From: Ectothiorhodospiraceae bacterium 2226
GTDB lineage: Bacteria; Pseudomonadota; Gammaproteobacteria; GCA-013348725
Assembly (NCBI GenBank): GCA_013348725.1
Contig: CP054689.1
Location: 2,892,258 to 2,956,257 of the forward strand
Direction of reading: 5' to 3'
DNA: 64,000 nt
In this document: piece after piece, positions 8,669-18,374 of the stretch
How positions within the stretch are numbered: position 1 is the stretch's first letter
Layout of the letters: the number at the start of each line of letters is the position of its first letter
The notes under the pieces: model-generated
What the model saw: the letters and a program-made list of their open reading frames with translations, nothing else
Databases searched by the model: none
Told to the model about the DNA's origin: nothing
Translations under genes and position numbers: made by a program

Positions 8669-11392
8669 ATGAAACGGATGCTTTTCAACGCGACTCAGGC
8701 GGAAGAGTTGCGTCTCGCCCTGGTCGATGGGCAGTACCTCTATAACCTGGATATCGAGTCCAGCAGCCGGGAACAGAAAAAGGCCAACATCTACAAGGGC
8801 AAGATCACGCGCATCGAGCCCAGTCTGGAGGCCGCGTTCGTCGACTATGGCGCCGAGCGCCATGGCTTCCTGCCCCTCAAAGAGGTCGCCCGCAGCTACT
8901 TCATCAACGCCCCGGAGGCCGGTGGGCGCGTCAACATCAAGGACGTGCTCAAAGAAGGCATGGAGCTGGTGGTGCAGGTGGACAAGGAAGAGCGCGGCAC
9001 CAAGGGCGCTGCGCTGACCACCTTCATCAGCCTCGCCGGGCGCTACCTCGTTCTGATGCCGAACAACCCGCGCGCCGGTGGCGTGTCCCGCCGCATCGAG
9101 GGCGACGATCGCAGCGATGCGCGCGACGCGATGGCCTCGCTGGAGATCCCCGAGGACACAGGCCTGATCCTGCGCACCGCCGGCGTGGGCCGCGGCGTCG
9201 AGGAACTGCAGTGGGACCTCGACTATCTGCTGCAGCTGTGGCGCTCCATCGAGGAGGCCGCGCAATCGCGCTCCGCCCCGTTCCTGATCTATCAGGAAAG
9301 CAACATTCTTATCCGCGCGATCCGCGACTATTTCTCGACCGACATCGGCGAGATCCTGATCGACGAGCCGCGGGTCTACGAGCAGGCGCGCGACTTCATG
9401 AAGCAGGTGATGCCGCAGACCCTGAACAAGGTGAAGCTGTACCAGGACGACGTGCCGCTGTTCACGCGCTATCAGATCGAGAGCCAGATCGAGTCGGCCT
9501 TCAATCGCGAGGTGCGCCTGCCCTCCGGCGGCTCTCTCGTGATCGACCACACCGAGGCGCTGCTGTCCATCGACATCAACTCCTCGCGCGCCACCAAGGG
9601 CAGCGATATCGAGGAGACCGCGCTCAACACCAATCTGGAGGCGGCCGATGAGATCGCCCGCCAACTGCGCCTGCGCGACCTCGGCGGCCTGATCGTCATC
9701 GATTTCATCGACATGACCCCGGCGCGCCACCAGCGCGAGGTGGAGAACCGTCTCAAGGAAGCGCTGAAGATGGACCGCGCGCGCGTGCAGATCGGGCGCA
9801 TCTCGCGTTTCGGCCTGCTCGAGATGTCCCGCCAGCGTCTGCGCCCGTCACTGGGCGAATCCAGCCAGATCCCCTGTCCGCGTTGCAACGGCCACGGCAC
9901 CATTCGCGGGGTCGAGTCGCTGGCGCTGTCCATCCTGCGCCTGATCGAAGAAGAAGGCATGAAGGAGAAGACCGGCAAGATCGTGGCGCAGCTGCCCGTC
10001 GCCGTGGCCACCTTCCTGCTGAACGAGAAGCGCGCGCAACTGGCGGAGGTGGAGAATCGCCAGCGGGTCAGGGTCGTGCTGGTACCCAACCCCGATCTCG
10101 AAACGCCGCATTACCGCCTCGAGCGCGTGCGGGTCGACGAGGTCGCGAGCGAACGCCATGTGCGCGCCAGCTACGAGTTGATGGAGACGCCCGAGGTGGA
10201 GGCGGCCGAAGCACCGGCCCGTCCCGCGCCCGAAGAACCACTGGTGCGCGCGGTCGTGCCGCCGGTGCCGCGCCCCTCCGTGCCCGAAGCGGCCGCCCCG
10301 GCCGAGCGCCCCGCTCAGCCGAGTTTCATTCGCAAACTCTGGTCGAGCCTGTTCGGTGCCGGCGAAGAGGCTCGAGAAGGCGCCGCGCCGGCGCCCCGCC
10401 CCGCCAAGCGTGCCGCGCCCACCGATGCCCGGGGCGCGAACGGGGGCGGACGTCGCGCCGAGGGTAGCGGTCGCAAACGCGGTGGACGCCCCACGGCCCC
10501 GGCCGGCGGTGCCGGCAAGGCCGCGCCCGAGCGCGAACGCCGCGCACCGCGCGCCGAAGTACCCAAGGAGACCGCCGCCGCACCTGCCGTCACCGCTGCT
10601 GCCGCCTCCGGGCCCGCGCCTGCGCCTGCGGCCCAGGACGACGATCAGTCGGGCAAACCGGAGCAGCGTAGCAGCCGGCGCGGTCGGCGCGGCGGTCGGC
10701 GTCGTCGCAAGGGTGCCGTCGGAGAAGGCGGTGCCGACCAGCGCCCGGCTCAGGCCGACGCCGAAGCGCGCGGCACGCGCGACGGCGGCGCCGGGGACAA
10801 GCCGACCGAGCGCAAGAAAGAGACCGAGGGCGTTCCACGCGAAGCCGCGTCGGAGCGCGCGGCTACCCGTGAGCCCCGTGGGCCGAGCGACAGCCGTGAA
10901 CTGAGTGGCGCGCCCGGCGGCGCGGGGTCGACGTCGGCCCCCTCCGGCGCGAAGCCGGAAACGACCGGGCAGTCGGCCTCGAAGCCCGAGACGGCAGCCG
11001 GCGCCTCCCCTGCTGCGCCGAAGGCGGAGGGTGAGCGGGCCGGCGGCGCCGCTGCCAAACCGGCGGTGACCCCGCCCGCGCGACCCGAGCCGCAGCGCGA
11101 TACAACTTCCACCGGTTCGGCCGCCGCGTCCGCTGCTCCGACGCCGAGCGCCCCGGTGCCAACTGCCCCGGTGCCGGCCGCCGCGCCATCGGCGCCGGCG
11201 GTCAAGCGTGACCAGCCCGCTGAAGCTGCCGCCCAACCCGCTGCGGCGCCGCCGGCCGAAAGCTCGAATGGCCGCCGCGACGGTGCGCCGGAGGGGCAGG
11301 GTGAGCGTCGCCAGGAGCAGCCGAACGCTCCTGCAGCTCCGGCGGAGGAACGGCGTACGGCGCGCGAAGGGGCCGGCAACAACGACAGCTGA
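8669..11392 (+). CDS. rne: Ribonuclease E
   Basis: This 907-residue endoribonuclease starts mRNA decay and processes rRNA and tRNA. The N-terminal half contains the S1 RNA-binding domain (about 35-120), the 5' sensor and DNase-like region with the catalytic Asp residues in [10 protein letters not shown] and DFIDM, and the zinc-link motif CPRCNGHGT near residue 404. The last 380 residues are low-complexity, rich in Ala, Pro, Arg and Glu, with an Arg-rich patch near 670, as expected for the degradosome scaffold and RNA-binding tail. The leader is long and structured. Confidence 0.96.
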   Translation: MKRMLFNATQAEELRLALVDGQYLYNLDIESSSREQKKANIYKGKITRIEPSLEAAFVDYGAERHGFLPLKEVARSYFINAPEAGGRVNIKDVLKEGMELVVQVDKEERGTKGAALTTFISLAGRYLVLMPNNPRAGGVSRRIEGDDRSDARDAMASLEIPEDTGLILRTAGVGRGVEELQWDLDYLLQLWRSIEEAAQSRSAPFLIYQESNILIRAIRDYFSTDIGEILIDEPRVYEQARDFMKQVMPQTLNKVKLYQDDVPLFTRYQIESQIESAFNREVRLPSGGSLVIDHTEALLSIDINSSRATKGSDIEETALNTNLEAADEIARQLRLRDLGGLIVIDFIDMTPARHQREVENRLKEALKMDRARVQIGRISRFGLLEMSRQRLRPSLGESSQIPCPRCNGHGTIRGVESLALSILRLIEEEGMKEKTGKIVAQLPVAVATFLLNEKRAQLAEVENRQRVRVVLVPNPDLETPHYRLERVRVDEVASERHVRASYELMETPEVEAAEAPARPAPEEPLVRAVVPPVPRPSVPEAAAPAERPAQPSFIRKLWSSLFGAGEEAREGAAPAPRPAKRAAPTDARGANGGGRRAEGSGRKRGGRPTAPAGGAGKAAPERERRAPRAEVPKETAAAPAVTAAAASGPAPAPAAQDDDQSGKPEQRSSRRGRRGGRRRRKGAVGEGGADQRPAQADAEARGTRDGGAGDKPTERKKETEGVPREAASERAATREPRGPSDSRELSGAPGGAGSTSAPSGAKPETTGQSASKPETAAGASPAAPKAEGERAGGAAAKPAVTPPARPEPQRDTTSTGSAAASAAPTPSAPVPTAPVPAAAPSAPAVKRDQPAEAAAQPAAAPPAESSNGRRDGAPEGQGERRQEQPNAPAAPAEERRTAREGAGNNDS

Positions 11393-11429
11393 GCGAAACG
11401 GACGCTGGGCCGGCCCTACGGGGCGCGGC

Positions 11430-11921
11430 TCAGCGCCCGATACGCCGGCGGATGTCGTTCAGCAGTCCTTCCGCGCCCTGCTCCACCAGATCGAGCACAC
11501 GCTCGAATCCGCCCGCGCCCCCGTAGTAAGGATCAGGCACCTCGCGCACCGGTGCGTCGGGGGCGAACTCCAGAAACAGCTTCAGCTTATGTCGTTGCGC
11601 CGGGGGGCAGACCTGCTCCAGCAGCGCGTAGTTGTCCAAATCCATCGCCAGCACGTAGTCGTGATGGTCGAAGTCCACATCCGCCACCGCCCGTGCGCGC
11701 AGCGTGCTGAGGTCGACGCCGCGGCGCAGGGCCGCCTGTTGCGCACGGCTGTCCGGCGGCGCGCCCACGTGGTAGTCGTGCGTGCCGGCGGAATCGATTT
11801 CCACCCGGCCGGCCAATCCGGCCTCCTGTACCTTGGCCTGAAACACCCCGTGTGCGGTCGGCGAGCGACAAATGTTGCCCATGCACACGAAGAGTACTTT
11901 GATCTTCTGCTGTTCTGTCAC
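11430..11921 (-). CDS. Low-molecular-weight protein-tyrosine phosphatase
   Basis: This 163-residue enzyme has the P-loop CMGNICRSP (Cys nucleophile near residue 14) and the general-acid motif DPYYGG near the C-terminus, the two hallmarks of the family. I chose the GTG at 11921 because the upstream frame is unlike the family. The gene is convergent with rne and separated from it by 37 bp. Bacterial members often control exopolysaccharide kinases, but no such partner lies nearby. Confidence 0.92.
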   Translation of the reverse strand: MTEQQKIKVLFVCMGNICRSPTAHGVFQAKVQEAGLAGRVEIDSAGTHDYHVGAPPDSRAQQAALRRGVDLSTLRARAVADVDFDHHDYVLAMDLDNYALLEQVCPPAQRHKLKLFLEFAPDAPVREVPDPYYGGAGGFERVLDLVEQGAEGLLNDIRRRIGR

Positions 11922-12036
11922 GGACTGCTCCTGATGCTTGTCCAGCGCGTCGGGATTGCTATATCCAGTATCGGCGAGACCTCGCGGCACGCGGACAGTG
12001 ATAAGCTCACCGGTACGACCCTTGCCACCGCTCACT

Positions 12037-12294
12037 ATGACGTTCGACGACCTCAACCCCGCCCGCTTGCGCATCCTCATCGGCCGACGCGTACGCCACC
12101 AGGGCCAGGACTGCCAGATCATCGAGGTGCTCGACGACGGCCCGACCCTCATCCTGCAGGGCGATGATGCCGTGATTCAGGCCAATCGCTTCGGCGAGGC
12201 GCATCGGCGTGTGCCGCACACCTACACAGTACCCGTATGCGACGAGCACGGTGCGCCGCACGCGGAGTTCCTGGCGCTCAAGCTCGCGCCGTAG
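12037..12294 (+). CDS. Conserved hypothetical protein, 85 residues
   Basis: I do not recognise this protein as a named family. It starts [19 protein letters not shown] and looks like a compact beta-rich domain with a hydrophobic core ([16 protein letters not shown]). The upstream extension of the open frame to 11938 is antisense to the phosphatase start and is left out. The 3' end overlaps the kdsB stop by 17 bp in convergent orientation. Codon use matches the neighbours, which supports a real gene. Confidence 0.65.
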   Translation: MTFDDLNPARLRILIGRRVRHQGQDCQIIEVLDDGPTLILQGDDAVIQANRFGEAHRRVPHTYTVPVCDEHGAPHAEFLALKLAP

Positions 12295-13054
12295 TCGCGG
12301 CCAGCAGCGCCTCCACCCGCGCCACGTCGGCCGGGGTGTCGACGCCGGCCGGGGGGACGGCGTGCGCTTCGACCACGCGGATGCGTCCGCCGTGCCACAG
12401 CACGCGCAGCTGCTCCAGACTCTCCATGCGCTCCAGCGGCGCCGGCGTCAGGCGGACGAAGCGCGCCAGGTATCCCGCGCGGTAGGCATACAAGCCGATG
12501 TGGCGGCGGTAACCGCCCTGCTCCGGCAGCGCGCGCGGCGGCCCGGCGGCGAAGGCCTCGCGGGCCCAGGGGATCGCCGCGCGGCTGAAGTACAGGGCAT
12601 CGCCGGCGGCGTTACAAACCACCTTGACCGTGTTCGGATCGAACAGTTCCTCGACGCTGGTCAAGGGCGCCGCCGCGGTGGCCACCTCGGCCTGCGGTGC
12701 GTCCGCCAGCGCCTGCGCGACCTGGGCGATCAGCTCGGGCGGCATCAGCGGCTCGTCGCCCTGCAGGTTGACCACGATGTCCTGCTCGGCGAAGCCCAGC
12801 CGCGCGCTGACCTCGGCCAAGCGGTCCGTGCCGCTCAAGTGCGTGTCCGCGGTGAGCAGCGCACGGCCGCCGAAGGCCTCCACCGCGCGGACGATGGTCT
12901 CGTCGTCGGTGGCCACCAGCACCTCGTGCGCGCCGCTTGCCGCGGCGCGTTCCATCACGTGCTGAATCATCGGCCGCCCGGCCAGCGGCACCAGCGGTTT
13001 GCGCGGCAGGCGCGTGGATGCGAGTCGCGCCGGGATCAGCACGCGAAAGCGCAC
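12278..13054 (-). CDS. kdsB: 3-deoxy-manno-octulosonate cytidylyltransferase KdsB
   Basis: This 258-residue enzyme activates KDO to CMP-KDO for lipopolysaccharide. The N-terminal nucleotide-binding motif [15 protein letters not shown], the NLQGDEPL motif with the metal-binding Asp, and the HIGLYAYR motif are present. It begins with GTG at 13054, immediately next to the stop codon of the Trm112-like gene, and belongs to the lpxK-kdsB envelope operon. Confidence 0.96.
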   Translation of the reverse strand: MRFRVLIPARLASTRLPRKPLVPLAGRPMIQHVMERAAASGAHEVLVATDDETIVRAVEAFGGRALLTADTHLSGTDRLAEVSARLGFAEQDIVVNLQGDEPLMPPELIAQVAQALADAPQAEVATAAAPLTSVEELFDPNTVKVVCNAAGDALYFSRAAIPWAREAFAAGPPRALPEQGGYRRHIGLYAYRAGYLARFVRLTPAPLERMESLEQLRVLWHGGRIRVVEAHAVPPAGVDTPADVARVEALLAATTARA

Positions 13055-13234
13055 CTAGATCTTCTCCTCAGGCGTGAGCCGCCGGGCCTCCTGCTCGAGC
13101 ATCACCGGGATGTCGTCCCGGATCGGGTACGCCAGTCGGTCGGCGCGGCAGATCAGCTCCTGGCTCTCCTTCTTCAGCACCAAGGGTCCCTTGCAAATCG
13201 GGCACGCAAGGATGTCCAACAGTTTCTTATCCAC
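13055..13234 (-). CDS. Trm112 / YcaR-like small zinc-ribbon protein
   Basis: This 59-residue protein starts at a GTG at 13234 and reads [18 protein letters not shown], with one CPIC pair and a later single Cys. This is the classic Trm112/YcaR (UPF0434) sequence between lpxK and kdsB. It overlaps the lpxK stop by 8 bp and has GGAG upstream. Its role is uncertain; eukaryotic Trm112 is a methyltransferase partner. Confidence 0.9.
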   Translation of the reverse strand: MDKKLLDILACPICKGPLVLKKESQELICRADRLAYPIRDDIPVMLEQEARRLTPEEKI

Positions 13235-14204
13235 GAGCTAGCTCCTTCAGCAGGGCGCTGAGTCGCGCCTCGAATGCCGCATCGAGGCGGGCTTCGACCG
13301 GCAGGTACCAGTGATCCTCACGCGCGTAGCGTCGGCATTTTACCGCATCCTTCTCGGTCATGATGACCGGGCCCGCGAGGACGAGATCGTCGGCGCGGTA
13401 GCGGTGGTGGTCGGGGAAGGCGTGTTCGCGCGGCTGCGCGCCGAGCCGGCGCAGCAGGTCGAAGAAACGCGCCGGATGGCCGATGCCCGCCACCGCGTCC
13501 ACCGCCTGGCCGTTCAGCTCCGTCAACGGAAAGGTGCGTGCGTCATCTTGCAGGTGGCGGGCCGCCGCGGGCTGCAACTGCATGGCGTACTCCCCTGCCC
13601 CCGCGGTGCCGTTCACCACCACGCAGTCGACGCGCTGCAGGCGCGCGGGCGGCTCGCGCAGCGGCCCGGCGGGCAGGCACTGTCCGTTGCCCAGCCGACG
13701 CACTCCATCGAGTACCGCAATCTCGATGTCGCGCCCGAGCCGATAGTGCTGCAAGCCGTCGTCTGAAACCAGAATGTCGCAGTTGTGGTACTCGAGCAGG
13801 GCGCGCGCGGCCGCCACCCGGTCGGGGCCGACTGCCATGGGGCAGCCGGTGCGCTGGGCGATCAGTACCGGCTCGTCGCCGACCATGGTGGGGTCGCTGT
13901 CGGGGCGCACCTGCTGCGGCCAGCTACCGGCCGCGCCGCCGTACCCCCGGCTGACGATGCCGGGCCGATAGCCTTGCGCCTGCAGCCAGTGCGCCAGCCA
14001 GATCACCAGCGGGGTCTTGCCCGTCCCCCCCACGCTGATGTTGCCGACCACGATGACCGGCACCGGCAGCCGGGTGCGGGCCCGCAGGCCGGCGCGGTAC
14101 AGCGCGGCGCGCAGCTGCGCCAGGGCGCAGTACAGCCAGCCGAGCGGCCGGAGCAGCAGACCGAGCGGATGGGGTGTATACCACCAGGCGGGTGCGCCCT
14201 TCAC
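13227..14204 (-). CDS. lpxK: Tetraacyldisaccharide 4'-kinase LpxK
   Basis: This 325-residue membrane-associated kinase phosphorylates the lipid A precursor at the 4' position. The modified Walker A motif [13 protein letters not shown] (about residues 54-66) and the DDGLQHYRL motif are clear. The N-terminal hydrophobic helix is present. It overlaps the upstream KDO-transferase-like gene by 4 bp and the downstream Trm112-like gene by 8 bp, indicating one transcript. Confidence 0.95.
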   Translation of the reverse strand: MKGAPAWWYTPHPLGLLLRPLGWLYCALAQLRAALYRAGLRARTRLPVPVIVVGNISVGGTGKTPLVIWLAHWLQAQGYRPGIVSRGYGGAAGSWPQQVRPDSDPTMVGDEPVLIAQRTGCPMAVGPDRVAAARALLEYHNCDILVSDDGLQHYRLGRDIEIAVLDGVRRLGNGQCLPAGPLREPPARLQRVDCVVVNGTAGAGEYAMQLQPAAARHLQDDARTFPLTELNGQAVDAVAGIGHPARFFDLLRRLGAQPREHAFPDHHRYRADDLVLAGPVIMTEKDAVKCRRYAREDHWYLPVEARLDAAFEARLSALLKELARG

Positions 14205-15343
14205 CAGTCGTACACCCGCTGCAGCAATTCCTCGACCACCTGCCCGGCCTGGCGCCGCGCCTGCCAGAAAGCCCGCCTACCGGCGTCGGCCAGGGGGCGT
14301 AGTTGCTGCGGCGCCGCGAGCGCGGCCGGCAGTTCGGCAAAAAAGGCCGGCGGGTCGCGCACGGGCAAATCGATCGCGAGACGCTCGAGAACACTTTGGG
14401 CACCGCCGGCGAGCCAGACGGGCGCGCCGCCCGCCAGGGCATGCCACAGCACCGCCCGGCTCGGGGTCTCCAGGTAAACCGCATCCGCCGACGCGGCCAC
14501 CGCCGGCAGCCAGCGGGGCGCATCCACGTACAGCACCGTGCCCGGCGCGACGGCCTCACGCTGCCAGCCACTCAACGGCGCCGGGGCATCGGGCCACGGC
14601 GCCTCCTCCGCCAGCGAGACGAACAGCACGCTCTCGCCATGCGGCGGCGACCGCCGCCAGGCGGCGAGCGCGGCGCGCACATGCGCCAAGCCGCCGTGCA
14701 CCCACAGCAGGCGCGGCTCCCGCGCGCCGCGTACCAAGGCGCCGAAGGTGGGCTCCACCTGCGCGGGGGTGAGGATGGTCATGGGGTCGGCCGGTGGCGC
14801 GACGTACCGCGCATGGCTCGTCCAGACCGAGGCCTGCGCGCCGTCGCTGGGATACGCCGCTTCGATCGGGGCTTGCAGGTTGGCATCGGGCAGCGTGTCC
14901 ACCGCCACCAGGTGGATCCCACGCGTGGCGGCCAGCGCCGCCAGATGGCGCGCAACGGGTCGGCCGATGCACAGCACGCCCAGCGGCTCCAGGCGTTCGA
15001 CGGTTCGGTCCAAGGCGCGCGCCGTCGCACACGGGCCGTAGCCCAGCCCGATCTTGCCGCCGCGCAGGCGCGGCTTGATGAGCTCGGGGTATTCCTCTTC
15101 GAAGGTGAGCACCAGGCGTATGTCCTGGCGCCGCTCGCGCAGGGCGGCCAGCAGTTCGGCGCTCAGCAGTACCGAGTGCGGGGTATGGCCGGCCTGCAGC
15201 CACACCACGCGGCCGCTGCCGGCGGGCGGGCGCAGGTAGCCGCGCCGGGCATTGGCGCGCCCGTGGCGCCCGGCGAGGCGATCGCGCAGGCCGTGATAAG
15301 CGAGCGCCAGCGGGTTCTCGCCGTAGCCCTCAAGTGGCTTCAT
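14201..15343 (-). CDS. KDO-transferase-like (GT-B) glycosyltransferase homologue
   Basis: This 380-residue protein lies between msbA and lpxK. The N-terminal stretch with RVVWLQAGHTPHSVLLSAELL followed by LRERRQDIRLVLTFEEE resembles the start of KDO transferase WaaA, where a Ser-x-Gly-Glu motif holds the catalytic Glu. Here that region reads HTPHS, so the usual Glu is missing. The C-terminal half has GT-B-like stretches, such as the Ala/Glu pattern around YLETPSRAVLWHALAGG. I place the start at the ATG at 15343, 14 bp inside msbA. Catalysis is uncertain; a lipid A or core-sugar role is inferred from neighbours. Confidence 0.6.
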   Translation of the reverse strand: MKPLEGYGENPLALAYHGLRDRLAGRHGRANARRGYLRPPAGSGRVVWLQAGHTPHSVLLSAELLAALRERRQDIRLVLTFEEEYPELIKPRLRGGKIGLGYGPCATARALDRTVERLEPLGVLCIGRPVARHLAALAATRGIHLVAVDTLPDANLQAPIEAAYPSDGAQASVWTSHARYVAPPADPMTILTPAQVEPTFGALVRGAREPRLLWVHGGLAHVRAALAAWRRSPPHGESVLFVSLAEEAPWPDAPAPLSGWQREAVAPGTVLYVDAPRWLPAVAASADAVYLETPSRAVLWHALAGGAPVWLAGGAQSVLERLAIDLPVRDPPAFFAELPAALAAPQQLRPLADAGRRAFWQARRQAGQVVEELLQRVYDW

Positions 15344-17090
15344 TGAACTGCATGGCGTGCAAGCGGGCGTAGTAGCCGTCGGCGGCCAGGAGTTCATCGT
15401 GGCGGCCGACCTCGATGATCCGCCCGCCGTCCATCACTACGATCTGGTCGGCCCTCTCGATGGTCGACAGCCGGTGGGCGATCACCAGCGTGGTGCGGTT
15501 CTGCATCAAGGCCTCGAGCCCCGCCTGAATATAGCGCTCCGACTCCGTGTCCAGGGCCGAGGTCGCTTCGTCCAGGATCAGCACCGGCGCGTCCTTGAGC
15601 AGCGCGCGGGCGATGGCCAGGCGCTGGCGTTGGCCGCCGGACAGCAGCACCCCGTTCTCCCCCACCGGCGTATCGAGCCCCTCCGGCAACCGGCGGATGA
15701 ACTCCAGGGCGTGGGCGGCCTCGGCCGCGCGCTCGATGTCGGCCGGGGTCGCGCGCTCCAGGCTGCCGTAAGCGATGTTGTGCGCGATGGTGTCGTTGAA
15801 CAGGGTGACGTGCTGGCTTACCAAGGCGATCTGCTGGCGCAGGCTGGCCAGCGTCAGCTCGCGCACGTCGTGGCCGTCGAGCAGGATCCGGCCCTGTTGC
15901 AGGTCGTAAAAGCGCGGCAGCAGATTCACCAGCGTCGACTTGCCGCTGCCGGAGCGGCCCACGAAGGCCACCGTCTGTCCCGGCCGGATATGCAGGTCGA
16001 TGCCGTGCAGCACCTTCCCCTTGTCCGGGTCGTAGGCGAATTCCACCCCGCGGTACTCCACCTCACCGCGGGCCCGCGCGAGGCGCTTGGTGCCGGTGTC
16101 CACCTCTTGATGGTGGTCGAGGAACTCGAACACGCTCTGCGCCGCGGCGATGCCCTGCTGCAGGGTGGCGTTGATGGTGGTCAGCCGGCGCACCGGCTGC
16201 ATCAGGAGCAGCATCGCGGTCATGAAGGACACGAAGGTACCGACCGTGATCACCTCCAGCATGCCGGGCCGGGTGGCCACGAACACGATCAGCGCCACGG
16301 CGCCGGCCACGATGAACTGCGTCAGCGGCACGCTGATGGCGTTGGTCACCGTGTGCTTCATGTGCTGGCGGCGGTTCTGCTCGTTGATGCGCTCGAACTG
16401 GTCGCTCTCGTGGCGCTGGCCGCCGAAGATCTTGATGACGCGTTGACCCTCGATGACCTCCTCCGAGGCATGACTCACCCCGCCCATGGAGGCCTGGATG
16501 CGCTTGCTCAGGCGCCGGAAGCGCCGGCTCACGTAGACCACGATCAGGGCCATGAACGGCGCGATGATCAGAAAGGTCAGCGTCAAGCGGGTGCTGAGGT
16601 AGAACATCAACGCGAACAGCCCGATTACCGTCAGGGTGTCCTTGATGAGCACGGTGATGGCGTTGCTCGCCGCGCCCGCCACCTGCTCCACGTCGTAGAT
16701 CACCTTGGACAGCAGCTGGCCGGAGGAGACCCGATCGTAATAGCCGGTCGGCAGCCGCAGCAGATGGCTGAACATCTGGCTGCGCAGGTCTTTGATTACC
16801 CGGCGCGCCACCCACTTCATCCAGAAGGTGGACAGAAACTCGCCGATACCGCGCAGCACGAACACGCCGATCAGGGCGATGGGCACGTAACGGATCGCAT
16901 TGGGGTCCTGCTCGACGAAGCTGCCGTCGAGCATGGGACGCATCAGCCAGGCGAAAGCCGGTTCGGTCGCGGCGGTGATGCCCATGGCCGCCACCGCCAC
17001 GGCAAAGGCCTTCCAATACGTGGGGAAGACGTAGCCCAGCAGACGCCGATAGATGCGTGTTCCGGTCTCCCGCCGCGGCTGCTCGTTCAA
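15330..17090 (-). CDS. msbA: Lipid A export ATP-binding/permease MsbA
   Basis: This 586-residue half-transporter flips lipid A-core across the inner membrane. Six transmembrane helices occupy roughly residues 20-310. The nucleotide-binding domain has Walker A GRSGSGKST, signature LSGGQRQRLAIARA, Walker B VLILDEATSALD and the H-loop IAHRLST. The best start is a TTG at 17090, four bases after the exbD stop; no ATG fits as well. It is linked to lpxK and kdsB as in many gammaproteobacteria. Confidence 0.95.
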   Translation of the reverse strand: MNEQPRRETGTRIYRRLLGYVFPTYWKAFAVAVAAMGITAATEPAFAWLMRPMLDGSFVEQDPNAIRYVPIALIGVFVLRGIGEFLSTFWMKWVARRVIKDLRSQMFSHLLRLPTGYYDRVSSGQLLSKVIYDVEQVAGAASNAITVLIKDTLTVIGLFALMFYLSTRLTLTFLIIAPFMALIVVYVSRRFRRLSKRIQASMGGVSHASEEVIEGQRVIKIFGGQRHESDQFERINEQNRRQHMKHTVTNAISVPLTQFIVAGAVALIVFVATRPGMLEVITVGTFVSFMTAMLLLMQPVRRLTTINATLQQGIAAAQSVFEFLDHHQEVDTGTKRLARARGEVEYRGVEFAYDPDKGKVLHGIDLHIRPGQTVAFVGRSGSGKSTLVNLLPRFYDLQQGRILLDGHDVRELTLASLRQQIALVSQHVTLFNDTIAHNIAYGSLERATPADIERAAEAAHALEFIRRLPEGLDTPVGENGVLLSGGQRQRLAIARALLKDAPVLILDEATSALDTESERYIQAGLEALMQNRTTLVIAHRLSTIERADQIVVMDGGRIIEVGRHDELLAADGYYARLHAMQFNEAT

Positions 17091-17093
17091 GGC

Positions 17094-17513
17094 TTACTCG
17101 TCACTCTGTTGCGTGGCGAAGGTCAGGCGCACGAAGCCGACCTGGCGGGCCGCATCCATGGCGGTGATGACCGCCTGATGGGGCGTGTTGCGATCGGCGC
17201 TGATCACCAGGCGCGGTGACTCGGCATCGCCCGCCGCCTCGCGCAGCGCGCGCCGCAAGGTGGCGATCTGCCCGCCGGCCACCGCGTTGCCGTTCACGTA
17301 ATACTGACCTTGCGCGTCGATGGTGATCTCCAGGATCGCTTGTTCCTCGGGCGGCGCGCCCTGCGCCGACGCCTGCGGCAGGTCGACGCTCACCTCGGCT
17401 TCGCGCACGAAGGTGGTCGAGACCATGAAAAAGATCAGCAGCAGGAACACCACGTCGATCAACGGCGTGAGGTTGATCTCGGGATCGTTGGGGCGCGCGC
17501 GGCGCAGGTTCAC
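17094..17513 (-). CDS. exbD: ExbD/TolR family biopolymer transport protein
   Basis: This 139-residue inner-membrane protein has one N-terminal helix containing the conserved Asp in INLTPLIDVVFLLLIFF and a periplasmic domain. Together with ExbB it uses the proton gradient to drive outer-membrane transport. Its GTG start overlaps the exbB stop by 4 bp (GTGA), and msbA follows four bases after its stop. ExbD-MsbA linkage suggests a service role for envelope assembly and not TonB uptake alone. Confidence 0.92.
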   Translation of the reverse strand: MNLRRARPNDPEINLTPLIDVVFLLLIFFMVSTTFVREAEVSVDLPQASAQGAPPEEQAILEITIDAQGQYYVNGNAVAGGQIATLRRALREAAGDAESPRLVISADRNTPHQAVITAMDAARQVGFVRLTFATQQSDE

Positions 17514-18145
17514 GGCAGCGCTTCCTCCGCGATCTCACTCTCGCGTTCGCCGTGCATCACCTCCACCATCTTCAGCGCCTCCTCTTCCATGATCAGCACC
17601 AGCTCGTCCACGCGCCCGCGGAAGTAGCGGTAGAACATCAGGCTCGGAATCGCCACCGCCAGACCGGCCGCGGTGGTCAGCAGCGCCTCGGAGATACCGC
17701 CCGCCAGCACGCCCGGGTTGCCGATGCCCTGCGCGGTAATGGCGGTGAACACCTTGATCATGCCGATCACCGTGCCTAGCAGACCAAGCAGCGGCGTGAT
17801 CGCCGCGATGGTGCCGAGCGTGTTCAGATACCGCTCGAGTTCGAGGACCACCTGGCGGCCGGTGTCCTCGATGCTCTCCTTCATGATCTCGCGGCTGTGG
17901 TGTTGGTTCACCAGACCGGCGGCGAGCACGCGGCCGAGGGGAGAGCCTTCGCGCAGCGCGCGCACGCGCTCGGGGGTCAGTTGTTCCTTCTTGTGCCAGT
18001 GCCAGATCTGGGCCACCAGGTGCTGCGGCGTCACGCGCGAGCGGCGCAGGCTCCACACGCGCTCGATGACGATTCCCAAGGCGATGATCGAGCTGAGGAT
18101 GATGGGCACCATCAACCATCCGCCCGCTTGTAGCATTTCGAACAC
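17510..18145 (-). CDS. exbB: MotA/TolQ/ExbB proton channel family protein
   Basis: This 211-residue inner-membrane protein has three predicted helices (about residues 10-30, 115-135 and 155-180). The second and third carry the conserved small-residue and Thr pattern ATPLLGLLGTVIGM. It forms the stator of the ExbBD motor. The start is a GTG at 18145. It is first in the exbB-exbD-msbA gene string, with a 213-bp upstream gap that should hold its promoter. Confidence 0.92.
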   Translation of the reverse strand: MFEMLQAGGWLMVPIILSSIIALGIVIERVWSLRRSRVTPQHLVAQIWHWHKKEQLTPERVRALREGSPLGRVLAAGLVNQHHSREIMKESIEDTGRQVVLELERYLNTLGTIAAITPLLGLLGTVIGMIKVFTAITAQGIGNPGVLAGGISEALLTTAAGLAVAIPSLMFYRYFRGRVDELVLIMEEEALKMVEVMHGERESEIAEEALP

Positions 18146-18306
18146 GGTGCACGACCTTGACTTGAATGGACCGGGAAAGACCGCGCGCCTCGCCGCGCGC
18201 GCTTTGGGGGTGCTCGTGCCTTCAACTCCTTGGCGGCGTCGTACTTTAACAGAGAGCGTTAGAGGCGAAAAGAAACGGCCCGACAGATCCGGCGCCCCGG
18301 TCGGCC

Positions 18307-18374
18307 CCTACCGGTCGCTCGGCCCTACAGATCGGTCGACCCTACAGATCGGTCGACCCTACAGATCGGTCGAC
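18307..18374. repeat. Tandem 17-bp repeat (three perfect copies plus one degenerate) at the comEC 3' end
   Basis: The unit CCTACAGATCGGTCGAC occurs perfectly at 18324-18340, 18341-18357 and 18358-18374, with a degenerate copy (four mismatches) at 18307-18323. Each unit contains the palindrome GGTCGACC at the junction. The last copy encodes the final residues LSTDL and stop codon of comEC on the minus strand; the others lie just beyond the gene. Confidence 0.9.

Noticed and set aside
15357..17219. Long open frame of 620 codons on the plus strand
   Set aside because: It is antisense to msbA and exbD, and is His/Arg/Gln-rich as expected of a shadow of GC-rich coding DNA.
18307..18374. Tandem repeat as replication iterons
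   Set aside because: There is no replication gene or AT-rich region nearby and the unit overlaps the comEC coding end.
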